This document shows positions 11,742-23,033 of a stretch of DNA of 64,000 nucleotides, one piece after another. Where the stretch lies: positions 70,995,256 through 71,059,255 of the forward strand of contig NC_054539.1 of assembly GCF_017654505.1 (NCBI RefSeq), in the 5' to 3' direction. The position numbers were made by a program, and so were the translations under genes. The first letter of the stretch is position 1. Every line of letters starts with the position of its first letter. The stretch comes from Polyodon spathula (lineage: Eukaryota; Chordata; Actinopteri; Acipenseriformes; Polyodontidae). Below the pieces are notes generated by a model, which saw nothing but the letters and a program-made list of their open reading frames with translations, was not told where the DNA came from and ran no database searches.

Positions 11742-14700
11742 CTGAAAGGGAAGAAACAAAGATACAATTAGTATAGACTCATCACAACAGACCTAACAGT
11801 GTTGAGGTGCTCTGGGATTCATTTATTTTATTACCCATGTCTCCACTTCATTTAATAATACTATGTAAGTAGATTCATTATTCAATGAGTGCATGTGCAT
11901 TTTTTTAAATGTAAACACTGCACTCAAAGGATAAAAAATAACAACAATGACATCTTTAGCAGTTTATCTCATCGTTCTGTACAGCGACTGCTTCTGGACC
12001 TGCTTGTGTCGCAGTGCTATAGCAAACATTCACTAACATGTTGAAGACTGGGACAGACAGCACACACATACACACACACACACACACATACCTACATACA
12101 TACTCGCACACATACACGCCCACACATGCATGCTGTACAAACTTCTTCTACACATTTAAACTTTAACTACATTCCTGAACACATTTAAACATTGCAAAAC
12201 GTTTGTGAGGGTAACAGATATACTGTTTAATGTTTCTATTTGCACCTTTCATGCAATATCTCTATAGAACACATATGCATTTAACCACAATAAAGTTTCT
12301 TTTTCAGTCTTTGTTATAGCATATACAATCTGAAAGCTCACTGTTCTATGGAGCGATCCAATCAAACTTCCAGACACAGATGGTCAAGTGCAAAATGTGA
12401 GCGAACGTACTAAGAAACCTTTTCATTTACTAGAACGCGCAAACAAGCTGCTCCTCCTGCAAGTTATTTCGAACTTCACCATAAACAGGGTTCAGTCATT
12501 TGACTGCATTCATGCCTAAAATGAGACTTTTAGTTACAAACCTGTAAAATACATTAACATACATTATGATATTGAGTTTACAAGAAGGCCACATATTGTA
12601 CGTACAACGATTCACTTTTTGGTGTCTGATTGAACATGACTGAGACTACAGATGACTAGAGTACATAGGGCCTCATTCACTAAATGACGGTAAATTACCA
12701 GAATTACTGCATGGCAGGGGGAAGCCACACCACTAGCAACAATGAACCATTGGTCACTCTATTCACTACTGTAATTATATGCACAAATAAAATGAGCTAA
12801 ATGACTAATTTGCAAGTTGATAAAAAGCGCGGAATTCAGCACGCAGAATTCAACACGTGGAATTATGCATGAGGTTTACACGTACTATGTTATAGTATAT
12901 TTATATAATGGCACACAAAAAGAAAAGCTAAGTATGGTTCTGAGCTTGTCACAACGACAGCGATCAAGGAGGACAGAGTGAGGAATCTAAAGTTTACAGA
13001 CCAGGAGATAAATGTATAAGCAGAAGTGGTGGGGAATTATGAAAGGCTTTTTGGTGCTGAACCAGTGAGAACATTAACTTCAATGAAACATTAAGGACAA
13101 AATTGTGCTCTGTAGGATGAGGGCAGGGGTCTTGTCCCAAATCAGTGTCCTGCAAGACAGTCAAAGCAGAGAAAGTAACTGTTATTGGAACATTTATGTT
13201 TAACTCTGCAAATCCAACAAATACTTGTTTGTTCAACTTAATTTCCCTCCGATTTATTTTGTAACATTAATCAAAAGTCAGCACAGCACTCGCTCAGTCA
13301 ATTAAAAGTTCACTATTTACATTTCAAAAGGTGTTTGGCAAAACATCACTTTAACATTAGATGCCGTTTGATTGCTTTTATTTATGACTGCACTTCAACT
13401 CCCACTCTGTCTACATTCATTTATTGGACGTTTACAGTTTCTTTTGTATATTTTAAAGCTATTTTAAGCATAGCCTACCTACTAGTACATGGTGATTATT
13501 TTCATTAATTTCCCAATTTTCTCCCAATTTTTGCCCAATTTTGGAATGTTCAATTATTATTCAGGCTGGCTCACTGCTGCAACCCCTAAACTAACTCGGG
13601 AGATACGAAGATGAGCAATATCGTCCTCTGAAACGAGTGTCGTCAGCCGTCCACTTTTTTTCACTTTGCATGTCCGCCGTGCAGCCATATCCAGAACTTA
13701 CAGCATCGGCGGACCACGCAGTTCTGAACTTCGTACAGGCTGGCCTGCAGGCGCCCTGGCCAGCCACAGGGGTAGCTGGTGCACGGTGAGCCAAGTCCTG
13801 TGATTGTGACCGGCTTGTTCGGTAATTGATTAGCCTGAATTAGTTTAGTTTGATGTTCTTGTTTTTGTGTACTGCGCTGTTAAGGTGCTTGTCAATAGTA
13901 TATTTTCTTAGATGATCCAAAGACAGATTACAAGTTGAGCAAAACAGAATCCCACCATCTGCATGCAACGTCTCCTTTACGTAGCTCTGAATGCGATCTT
14001 CTGTTGAAATTAATTTAGCTTTTTTTGTCAGCTGTTTGCATTTTTAATTAACAAACAAACAAACAAACAAACAAACAAACAAACAAACCAATAAATAAAT
14101 CTTTATATTTATACAGCACCTTCCATAGTGGACCACCATCACAAAACACTTTACAAGATACAATGTTAATCATACACTGCAAACTAATACATCAACAACA
14201 TGTAGACAACCATTTTAGACTTCCCGCCTCTGACTCACATGCTATGTCATTGTACAGTATGAGGAATTCACCAATCATGAAGCTGGTATTTGTTTGACCC
14301 CGTTGCCATAGTAACCAAATGTACAGCACTGACGCTGGACCGTGTACAGCTACTGTAGCGTTGCTTCTAACAGTAATGCAAAACACTAAGGAAAATAAAT
14401 TGCATAATTTTCAAGGTAGGCAGTCAAACACATGATTTCAGTGAAATTTGTGATATTGTGAATTTTCCAGACCCTTACATAAGGCTGGTATGATCTGTGC
14501 TCAGTCTGTATCTAGTCATTACCTCCTCCACACACAGCACTAGTAACGTCTGCCTGCTCCGAAACACTCTCTCCCTGACTCCTCTTCTTGCTCTCCTGTG
14601 CAGCTCTTCTACTGGTTCTGTGACACCGCCTGTTTTCAAGAAGCGGTACTTTTAACACGCTGAGGCACCTAGTAAAGTTAGCACCCTTAAGTGAATATGT

Positions 14701-17700
14701 ATGGTATTTTGTGATGTAATTTGCATACATTTCCACATATTAACATTATTCATTATATTTAAATGATTTGAACCGCTGTTTAGTGAATGAAGCCCATAAT
14801 GTGTATAAAACAGGTGTCAGGACCATTTTGGAAAGGAGAAGACATCCACCAACCCTGTATATCTACATTTTTAATACAAATAATAGCTACAGTGGTTTAG
14901 CATTTTACTATTACCACACTCCAATATAATGTAGGCCAGGGATAATAGGGTATGCGTGTCCCTTTAATAAATGAGTGGGCAGCACAAAGGTTACAGAACA
15001 AGCACCCTCATCTGTATTCCATCCGTCTGACACTGAGTTGAGAACCCCCATGTTAGTCAATCGCTGTGCACACAGATGGATGTCCTGGAATGAATACCGC
15101 ATCATGCATGTATGTGAAAGTGAAACCACACAAACACAAAGACAGTGGCATGAACCCAAGGTAGCAGACACTCCCCTGCTCTCCCAGTAAACAAAACTCA
15201 GTGGCTTTCCTGCACCTTGGACACACAACGCTTTCATGTCATGCATTATGCAGTGGCTAGAAGGTATTTAAAGTGTGGACTAGTAGAGAGGCCTTTGGGT
15301 TGGTACTTTGTTCTTAGAATGGCAAGTCCCATTTATTTGTCTTGCTAACTAGGCACTTGTTTGTGAGAATGTCTATAATACCGTCCTATTAAAAATGTTC
15401 TATAAACTTATAAAACACTGAAAGTTGCATTTTGTTTTAAAAATATCTTTGATCCCTAGTGTGTTAATAATGGTCATTAATTTCCTTTAACTAAGCAAAA
15501 AAAAAAAAGTGTTATTAATCTCTTATTCTATATTAGAAGATTTCTACTTTTTACAGTTAATTATACCATTGCTACACTACGCATACATAATACTAAAAAA
15601 TCTGGATGCAGATGACCAATCCAAAATCACAACAACAAGTAGCTATGACACTTAACAGCTCTAACATCTAGCAGACCACCAAAAAGCTTCCAATGCCTCT
15701 GTAATGCTGTCATAACTAAAATAAACTATGTCAAGAAAACAAACCTACTGGCTTTATTATACTGAAGAACTTTGCTGATAAAGCCTACTTGAATACGTCT
15801 TAGATCAACACTCTTATTCAAACTAAGCAATGTTATTTATTTTTTTATCTTTAAGAAGGTTGTATTCTGGAACAAACTGCAATTTAGCGATAAACAGTTA
15901 GAGAAGTTTACTGCAAGTGAAATGCACTGGGACATAAAACTAGCACAATGAGAACCTACAACTGTCAGGTTTAAATATGCACAGACAAAATCACAGTACT
16001 TCCCTCTCAGCACAACATACAGACGTACCTGAACTGTACGTAGTTGCTTTAAGGTCAGGTTTCCCTTGCTCGCCAGGTTTCTTCAATGCAATAAGGCTGT
16101 TTTTCAATGCATTCCCACCTGCAACAGGCTGAAACGAAATTATAGGACATTTGGCTTCCCTCCAGAGCAAGGAGTAAAAAAAAAAAAAAAAAAAAAAACA
16201 GTGCAAGTAAAGGACAAAGCATGAGCTAGTTTGAAATGTACCACTTCATTACCTTTTCAGCAGTAAGAGTGGGCCTGTGGAACAAAAAAAAAATAATTTT
16301 TTAAGACTGGCTGATTGCAAATACTATATACTAATTTTATTATATCTACTTCCCCTTACAAATTGTGCAAAATGGAAAAAGCGATTAAGGCTGAAGTCTG
16401 TCTTCGTTCTAATTTTAGCTATGCACTCTCCCCCCCATGTTGAAACTCTATCTCTAGTCTCAAATTGCTCAAAGCACAGCAACGGAGCATATGCTTGAAC
16501 CATCATAACCTGCAACAATCAGAATCCGCCGATTACATTCAAGCCTGGTTGATGTCGAAGCTCCTGGTGGCAAGCCGAACATGCACATTGCTGCAGCGAG
16601 TGTAGTGAATGGAGCATGAGCGTGTGCATTCTCCAGTGCAGCGAGTGTAATAAATGCACCGTGAGCGTGTGCATTCTCCAGTGCAGCGAGTGTAATGAAT
16701 GGAGCGTGAGCGAGTGCATTCTCCAGTGCAGCGAGTGTAATGAATGGAGTGCGAGCGTGTGCATTCTCCAGTGCAGCGAGTGTAATGAATGGAGCGTGTG
16801 CATTCTCCAGTGCAGCAAGTGTAGTGAATGCACCGTGAGCAAGTGCATTCTCCAGTGCAGCGCGTGTAATAAATGGAGTGTGAGCGTGTGCATTCTCCAG
16901 TGCAGCGAGTGTAATGAATGGAGCGTGTGTGCATTCTCCAGTGCAGCAAGTGTAGTGAATGCACCGTGAGCGAGTGCATTCTCCAGTGCAGCAAGTGTAG
17001 TGAATGCACCGTGAGCGAGTGCATTCTCCAGTGCAGCGAGTGTAATGAATGGAGCGCGAGCGTGTGCATTCTCCAGTGCAGCGAGTGTAATGAATGGAGC
17101 GCGAGCGTGTGCATTCTCCAGTGCAGCGAGTGTAATGAATGGAGCACGAGCGTGTGCATTCTCCAGTGCAGCGAGTGTAATGAATGGAGCGCGAGCGTGT
17201 GCATTCTCCAGTGCAGCGAGTGTAATGAATGGAGCACGAGCGTGTGCATTCTCCAGTGCAGCGAGTGTAATGAATGGAGCACGAGCGTGTGCATTCTCCA
17301 GTGCAGCGAGTGTAATGAATGGAGCGCGAGCGTGTGCATTCTCCAGTGCAGCGAGTGTAATGAATGGAGCGCGAGCAAGTGCATTCTCCAGTGCAGCGAG
17401 TGTAATGAATGGAGCACGAGCGTGTGCATTCTCCAGTGCAGCGAGTGTAATGAATGGAGCGCGAGCGTGTGCATTCTCCAGTGAAGCGAGTGTAATGAAT
17501 GGAGAGTGAGCGTGTGCATTCTCCAGTGCAGCGAGTGTAATGAATGGAGCGCGTGTGCATTCTCCAGTGAAGCGAGTGTAATGAATGGAGAGTGAGCGTG
17601 TGCATTCTCCAGTGCAGCAAGTGTAATGAATGCACCGTGAGAACAGGGTTAAAAGGGCAGTGACGGCCAGTGTAAATGGGCCTACAACTATACTTTTAAG

Positions 17701-20518
17701 TATCTCTGAATTAATGTATTACGAGCGCCTCCACTAAATACAATGTTAGTTGCCTTTGATATGCAGCACTCATGGGAGATAAGAATGGAGGGGTGCCGGT
17801 TAAGGGGAATCTGGGGTCCCTGGAGAAGGCATGTTCTCCTACAGACCTCACGGTTCTAAAATATTCCCTCTTACCGTCGGTGCGTCCTGCAGAGCTTCGT
17901 CAGCGTTGCTAGCTCCTGAGCTTCCAGAGTGTTTCGGAAGGGCTTGGTCTCCTGAGATGGGGCTACTTTCCTTCTGGATTCTAAAACCACCAGAGAGGAC
18001 GTTAAAAGACATTGATCAGGTTGTTTGAAAGCCAACCACAAAAAAAAATAATACAAAATAAATAAATAAAAAACACTGCTCGTCTGTGCCATCAGAGCGA
18101 TTGCTTTGTATCGGTTTTTCTGTAAGCTGTACTCTACAACTGGGCTGCCAGACCATTACAGTGCTGTCAAGCTTACAGCATATGCGCCACCATGTGCAGG
18201 AAAGCCTGTCAAGATCTCAAATGATTTCACCTTTCTACGGCAAATCTTAATCCTGGTATACCACTTCATGTTAATTACTGACAGCGTAAATGCCACTCTG
18301 CTAAGAAAAAGGATGTCCTGACAAAAATGTTCACACCAGCCATTCATATCATATGTCACACATCCAGTTCTGTAGCAGCAAATAATCAAACGATTTGCTA
18401 TTGAAAACTAGAAATGATCTGCCTACACTGGTCATGGATGAAACATGGCAGCTGCCTCTATGGTACATACCCCACTGCTTCTGAATGGCTGACAAGTTGG
18501 ACAGCAGCTGCTCGTGATACAGTCTTTCCAGCTGGATGAACTGGACTGCTTTTTCATCTGCAAGAGTTGTTAAAGAAAATTTACGGAAAGCCTGGTGTTT
18601 CACTTCATACAGCAGGCCAGGGCAAGGTTGAGGTGACCCAGTAGAGCATTAGTGAAAGGTACAGAATGCTCAGCTATGTTCTGCTATACAGAACCTCACA
18701 CAGGTTGTTCACTGAAACCAGCTTACTGGAAGTACAGAGACTGCATAAACAAATGCTTGCCTCGTGGTGCTTTTAAGTCAAAATTTGAAACACATATTTA
18801 ATGAAGAATGCAAGCTTTGGCCCTGCTAGTTTTAAACACAAAACAACAGCTGGAAAAATGTGAAATAGTTTTTTCCCCAAACAAAGTAAGGATACAATCA
18901 TGTTCTTGGAAGTAGGTCTCAGCTATCTGAAAAAAGAATATATGTATTTGCCTTTATACCAGTTTTAAATAATTTTACTGCCATGAAAATACATTATTCC
19001 AATTCATGCATGATTGCCTAAATAAGCTCTAGCAAGAACTGTACAAGGCACATGGCATGCTTAGACAATACCACTTGCCAGTCAAAGAAATAAAACTACA
19101 AACAGCATTTTAAACAGAAGAACTGTTTGGAAACTTGCAATCACAAAATCCACTCTACATAGATACACATTATAAATATAATACTATTACACGTCTGCTA
19201 AGTTTCTCCAATGGCTACCACCTTTGCAGAAGAAGAGTGGCAGTTTTCATTCTTGTGACAAACAGTGGAACTGTCCAAAAATCAGCTCTAGCATCTCTAT
19301 TACAGTGGGAGTCTGAACCCAATGGCCCTTGCTTTGCTGCATTGTTGCCAATAGCAATAACAATACATTTCCAAAAATCCTAAGTGCCAGGTCCAAGCTC
19401 CAGCAGCACAGCAGAGTGCCACTGATGAGGCTGCATACACAATGGGGTCTCTTTGAAGAAACACATTTCTGCGTTATACCTGGAGAGCCACTTAAACGCT
19501 CGGTGGATGTGGTACACATAAGCATTACAAAAACATAAATGGAAACCAAAAAACAAAAAACGCTATTGTCTTAATATTTTTCTTAGCTGTCACTGCTGTG
19601 GAACTCTAATGAAACCGCTTCCTGTCAACAGGGCCCCCATAAAAACACAATTCAACAAACAAGAACACACAAATAATAAAACAAGGTGTATGTAAAAATA
19701 TCACAAAGAAAAAAGCTAAACTTCTATTACTAGTGGGTCATGATGGATTAAAAGGACACCTTGTCTCTCCCCAACCCCAGATCTACCAAAAAAAAAAAAA
19801 AAAAAAAAAAAAGACTATTTCACTTTCTACCCTTGGCCATTAGAAAATTGCAAAACTGCAAGACTCATGCATTATCTTGCTGATGTAATCATTTCCCCAA
19901 GAAATGTATCATGTGGAAATGAAATGACTCCCAACAGAACAGATCTGGGGCATTCCATCAGCACAGCAGGGTGCAATCTTTGGAGGCATAGAGAAAACAC
20001 ACACTGAATTGCAGGTCTTTCTCACCCGTAATTTCAGATATAAAACTAGGACATCACATTGCTTTGTCCTAACCAAGCTGCACCACTATCGAGAAGTGAC
20101 CGTATATGTAAAATTGGAAAGGGCATTGCCAGGTATACCCTCAATCTGCTCGAAACTGAAGAGAATGTTTAGATTGCCAGGTATACCCTCAATCTGCTCG
20201 AAGCTGAAGAGAATGTTTAGATTGCCAGGTATACCCTCAATCTGCTCGAAACTGAAGAGAATGTTTAGATTGCCAGGTATACCCTCAATCTGCTCGAAAC
20301 TGAAGAGAATGTTTAGATTGCCAGGTATACCCTCAATCTGCTCGAAACTGAAGAGAATGTTTAGATTGCCAGGTATACCCTCAATCTGCTCGAAACTGAA
20401 GAGAATGTTTAGGGAGGGTTTAATTGAGACCACCAAATAAAATTGAGGAAAAAAGGCCTTTACTGCTTTTTGTAACCCCGTAGATGGAGTGCATGGAGTC
20501 ATTATGGGTTTAAAAAAA

Positions 20519-20563
<45 letters not shown>

Positions 20564-22979
20564 TAATCACTGGAGACAATGAGAAATGTTCCTGTATCTC
20601 TCCAGCATTACAGAAACACCTTGCAGATATACATTAATTTGTTGTTCAACCCCTGTGCACGTGTGTTGCACAATTTCATGCCTGTGTAATAAATACAACT
20701 TCACAAAAGCGGTGTGTTCACACAACTTTACAGAAACAGGGCTATATAAGGCAATCAAACACTTTTCTTGTAATCTGCCATTTATAAAAGAGAGGCAGAC
20801 GTGTGGTAAAAATACCAGCACAGAGATTATATGTACAGGTCATTGTTCTCGCCTGTCTGCCAAACAGAAACCCCCCAAATTAACAACCAAAATACAGCTA
20901 ATTAAAGACAAAACTCTGTGGGAAGTTACTTTTTTTTATTATTCTTGACTACTTATGGTTATTTGCAACAATACACCTTCTACAAGTCAAAGGAGGAGGG
21001 CCAATAATCTAAAAGGAAATTGACTACAACCATACAACTCACTGGGAAATTGTGTAGCTAAGCAGAGGCTGCTAAAGGAGACTGCTAAAGGAGCTGTACG
21101 CATCAACTTATACCAAATACTGCCCATACCAAGCTGCATTACTGAATTAAACTGGATGAGTGGATGAACAGAGACATGGTAGTACTGTAGTGTAGGTGTT
21201 AAACACTTAAGCCCATGTATCTCACATTTGCTATCCACTGTGGAGATAATATCAAAGAAACAAGACACAATAATCATGAATTCATGCATTAACCCCTTTA
21301 CAGCCAAGCCTTTAGGTCATAGAGTCACCCCACAGTTGTGGAATCAAGGCAGACACTTTACAGGACCTGGTGGAGACGCTGTGGCAGCACTCTGGAGCTG
21401 CTCGGTTCCATACCACCTTTGAGTGAAGAGAACAGCGACTGCAGGAGACTCATTTTTTCAATTTTCTGTTGACAGCTGGTAGAGACCTCCAGGAAATCCT
21501 CCTCCTCCTCACTGTGTCCCTGCGAACCGTTAGAGATGCTGTCTAGCATCACTTGTGTGCAGGCTTCAGGAACCACTCCTGCAAACACAAAACAGCAGCA
21601 ACAATGACAATGGGACTCTGAATTGAAGAAAGGCCTTTAGGAATCACTCCTGCAGAACATATCATTGTGTGATGGAAATACAATTAAAAGTGGCATTATT
21701 AGACCATAATATATCCAATATACCTGTTAAATGTAATTTACTTCCATACAGTATGTAGTATCACTGCAGCATGTTTCAAAATAATGCTGAGAGAATGCTT
21801 GGATCATGATGGAATCACACTGTGCTTGCACTGTGCCCACAAAAGTATGACTGAGCAATATTTAGGTGAGCACACTCCAGAAGGATTAGTCAACTGAAGA
21901 ACAAGTCACACAACATGTTATCGTCTTAACATTTCACGACCAATGCAAAGAATCACATATAGTGATTTGAACTGAGCCTGTACTGTATGTGTGCACAATA
22001 GAATATCATTCTTATGCATTGTAATCAATGTACATTCTGTTCCCTAAAGAGTAATACAGTAAAAATAATTTGTTTACACTTGCCTGTGCTGTTGCACTGT
22101 TATTGTAAACTGTGCATCTTTTTTACAGAGCTGTTTTAATTATCTATGGAAACACTGTGTAATGAGGTCAAGCTAGAATGAGGTGATATTTTTGCAAAAA
22201 TGCTGTATATACCATGAATGTTAAGGTATAAAGGCAATGACATAATTGCTGTGCTAACACATATAGTACATCCCCTACACTCAATGATATTATTAGTAAG
22301 CTGAAGCTTACACTACAGTCTTGATGCACTGGTATAGGTGACATGACCGCAATTGTTTTGGCCTGAAGCATATGAACTTCAATTGTTATCCTCTTTTAAG
22401 TAAAGTGATACTCCTCTTGACATCCATGCCCTCCCAAATAGATATACTGTAGCTAAACAGACAAGACAGGAAATGAAAACCTGAAGATTCCGCCTCCATG
22501 CCCTTTCTGCGTTTTCCGTTCCTTTTTGGAGATGTCCCTTTTCCCTTGACCCCCTCAGTGTTGGCACTCGGGCTATCGCTGGAATCTCCTGTCTTGCTGT
22601 GAGGGTCTGTCTCGTTGTTAAGGCCCTGTGCCAGACCTCTGCAATACCCTGTCTTGCTGTGAGGGTCTGTCTCGTTGTTAAGGCCCTGTGTCAGACCTCT
22701 GGAATCCCCTGTCTTGCTGTTGGGGTCTGTCTCGTTGTTAAGGCCCTGTGTCAGACCTCTCGAATCCCCTGTCTTGCTGTGGGGGTCTGTCTCGTTGTTG
22801 TTGACACAGTCTTGCTGGGTCTGCTGGTGCCCGCTCACCGATCCCTGGATTTGGTTCTCATTCTTATCAGAGGACGATGTGGTTGTCTGTGGGGATCCTC
22901 TGTCCACATTGTTCTTAGGGTCCACAGTCCCTTTCACCTGCTTTGTCACCTTATTTCTTTGCGTTTCCTCTTCATCCAT
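10879..22979 (-). CDS. CNST: Consortin (connexin-sorting protein), seven coding exons, C-terminus not found
   Basis: Consortin is a trans-Golgi membrane protein that binds connexins and promotes their delivery to the cell surface. Three segments match the vertebrate family as I know it: LLQSLFSSLKGGMEPSSSRVLP (exon at 21.4 kb, part quoted), the block around FIQLERLYHEQLLSNLSAIQ (18.5 kb), and SLDDLAKRIEIEE at the end of the large exon (10.9 kb). The N-terminus MDEEETQRNK starts at 22979; the preceding acceptor at 23034 and the lack of an earlier in-frame ATG in the exon support this start. The middle is acidic and low-complexity. The final exon(s), which in the family carry a VRFQE motif and one membrane anchor, were not found between 1 and 10.8 kb and may lie outside the window. 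Exon phases fit except between the exons at 17.9 and 16.1 kb (see findings). Confidence 0.9.
13565..13800. repeat. Dispersed GC-rich repeat fragment
   Basis: A GC-rich island (for example GGCTGGCCTGCAGGCGCCCT near 13738) in AT-rich intron, ending in GGTGAGCCAAG. It resembles a common fish genome repeat; no coding content is recognised. Confidence 0.4.
13840..14043 (-). pseudogene. BED-type zinc-finger fragment of a hAT/CGGBP1-like protein
   Basis: The minus strand has a 67-codon open stretch with no ATG. It includes YVKETLHADGGILFCSTCNL and then LDHLRKYTIDKHLNSAVH. The pattern F-C-x2-C, then H-x5-H, with the preceding HADGG motif, matches the BED-like finger shared by CGGBP1-type proteins and fish hAT transposases. 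This DNA-binding domain has no catalytic part nearby. The frame is intact across the finger. It sits in a CNST intron in the gene's orientation, and a (AAAC)n run starts directly upstream of it. Most likely a transposon remnant; use as an alternative exon is possible but unsupported. Confidence 0.72.
14048..14089. repeat. (AAAC)n microsatellite
   Basis: About ten AACA tetranucleotides directly upstream, on the minus strand, of the BED-finger fragment. Confidence 0.9.
16029..16128 (-). CDS. CNST: CNST exon 7 (tentative)
   Basis: Acceptor GTTTCAG before 16128 and a good donor CAG/GTACGT after 16029. The frame reads PVAGGNALKNSLIALKKPGE and then KPDLKATTYSS. Its outgoing phase (1) fits the large exon at 11741 exactly. 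Its incoming phase does not fit exon 6, with either the acceptor at 16128 or the alternative CAG at 16119. Confidence 0.65.
16591..17641. repeat. 45-bp minisatellite, about 23 copies, in CNST intron
   Basis: The unit is close to GCATTCTCCAGTGCAGCGAG followed by TGTAATGAATGGAGC and GCGAGCGTGT. Subtypes exist (ATGAATGGAGC versus GTGAATGCACC; GCGAGC, GTGAGC and ACGAGC), with a few shortened units (near 16785 and 16925). As 45 is divisible by 3, several frames on both strands stay open for hundreds of codons; these are artefacts of the period, not genes. The array ends about 235 bp before CNST exon 6. Confidence 0.95.
17875..17980 (-). CDS. CNST: CNST exon 6
   Basis: Acceptor GTTTTAG before 17980; donor ACG/GTAAGA after 17875. 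It encodes ESRRKVAPSQETKPFR and then LATLTKLCRTHR, corresponding to the family segment ERLTKICATHQ. It ends two bases into a codon, which does not match the start of the next recognisable exon. Confidence 0.82.
18471..18557 (-). CDS. CNST: CNST exon 5 (most conserved block)
   Basis: Acceptor CTTGCAG before 18557; donor G/GTATGT after 18471. Its 87 bp encode EKAVQFIQLERLYHEQ followed by LLSNLSAIQKQW, nearly identical to the family. Phases 1-in and 1-out fit both neighbours. Confidence 0.93.
18896..18926 (-). CDS. CNST: CNST 31-bp microexon
   Basis: Acceptor TTTTTTCAG before 18926; donor GTATCC after 18896. It encodes IAETYFQEHD plus the first base of a tyrosine codon completed by the next exon. 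This matches the family segment between the LHQ and EKA blocks (human consortin has IAESYFQEEDY there). It is too short for ordinary gene finding. Confidence 0.88.
20125..20412. repeat. 48-bp minisatellite, six copies, in CNST intron
   Basis: The unit begins ATTGCCAGGTATACCCTCAA and continues TCTGCTCGAAACTGAAGAGAATGTTTAG. The copies are almost identical (one A/G difference in the second). The period keeps frames open on both strands, which explains the long reading frames here. It lies in the intron between exons 3 and 4. Confidence 0.95.
20518..20566. repeat. (AAAT)n/(AAT)n microsatellite
   Basis: AAAT tetramers followed by about six AAT trimers. Confidence 0.85.
21367..21578 (-). CDS. CNST: CNST exon 3
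   Basis: Acceptor TTTGCAG before 21578; donor CAG/GTCCTG at 21366. It encodes GVVPEACTQVMLDSIS, then an acidic run (EEEEDF), then the conserved block LLQSLFSSLKGG with SRVLPQRLHQ. The length of 212 bp joins phase 1 to phase 0. Confidence 0.9.
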
Positions 22980-23033
22980 TAGAACCCCGAGCTTCAGTCC
23001 ATGGAAGGAGTCAGATCAGTTCCGCTCTCACTT
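22481..23033 (-). CDS. CNST: CNST first coding exon with coding tandem repeat
   Basis: The acceptor TTTTCAG precedes 23033. The 5'UTR portion contains a two-codon upstream frame (ATG GAC TGA) just before the start ATG at 22979. The exon encodes 166 residues plus one base. It includes SDKNENQIQG and NNNETDP, resembling the family N-terminus, and ends in a basic stretch (PKRNGKRRKG). The donor is CAG/GTTTTC, weaker than usual, but it joins in phase to the next exon. Residues of the 20-aa repeat occupy 22591-22804. Confidence 0.8.
22591..22804 (-). repeat. Coding minisatellite: 60-bp unit, three full copies plus a partial one
   Basis: Each unit encodes 20 residues of the form NNETDPHSKTGDSRGLTQGL. 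Full copies lie at 22591-22650, 22651-22710 and 22711-22770, with the 5' partial copy (in coding sense) to about 22804. Copies differ by few bases, the period keeps the frame, and copy number is likely variable between individuals. Confidence 0.92.

Larger units (their letters stand above)
11742..16028. other. CNST intron with repeats
   Basis: It holds a short CA repeat (12062-12090), a BED-finger transposon fragment (13840-14043), a dispersed GC-rich repeat (13565-13800) and an AAAC microsatellite. No other coding sequence is recognised. Confidence 0.6.

Noticed and set aside
16469..17635. 388-codon minus-strand frame (and several other long frames on both strands) across 16.5-17.6 kb
   Set aside because: Produced by the 45-bp tandem repeat, whose period is a multiple of three. 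All frames show the same repeated peptide and none resembles a protein.
16591..17641. CRISPR-like array
   Set aside because: Units are directly contiguous with no unique spacers, and the setting is a vertebrate intron.
20009..20502. Repeat-containing frames of about 140 codons on both strands
   Set aside because: Explained by the 48-bp minisatellite in a CNST intron.
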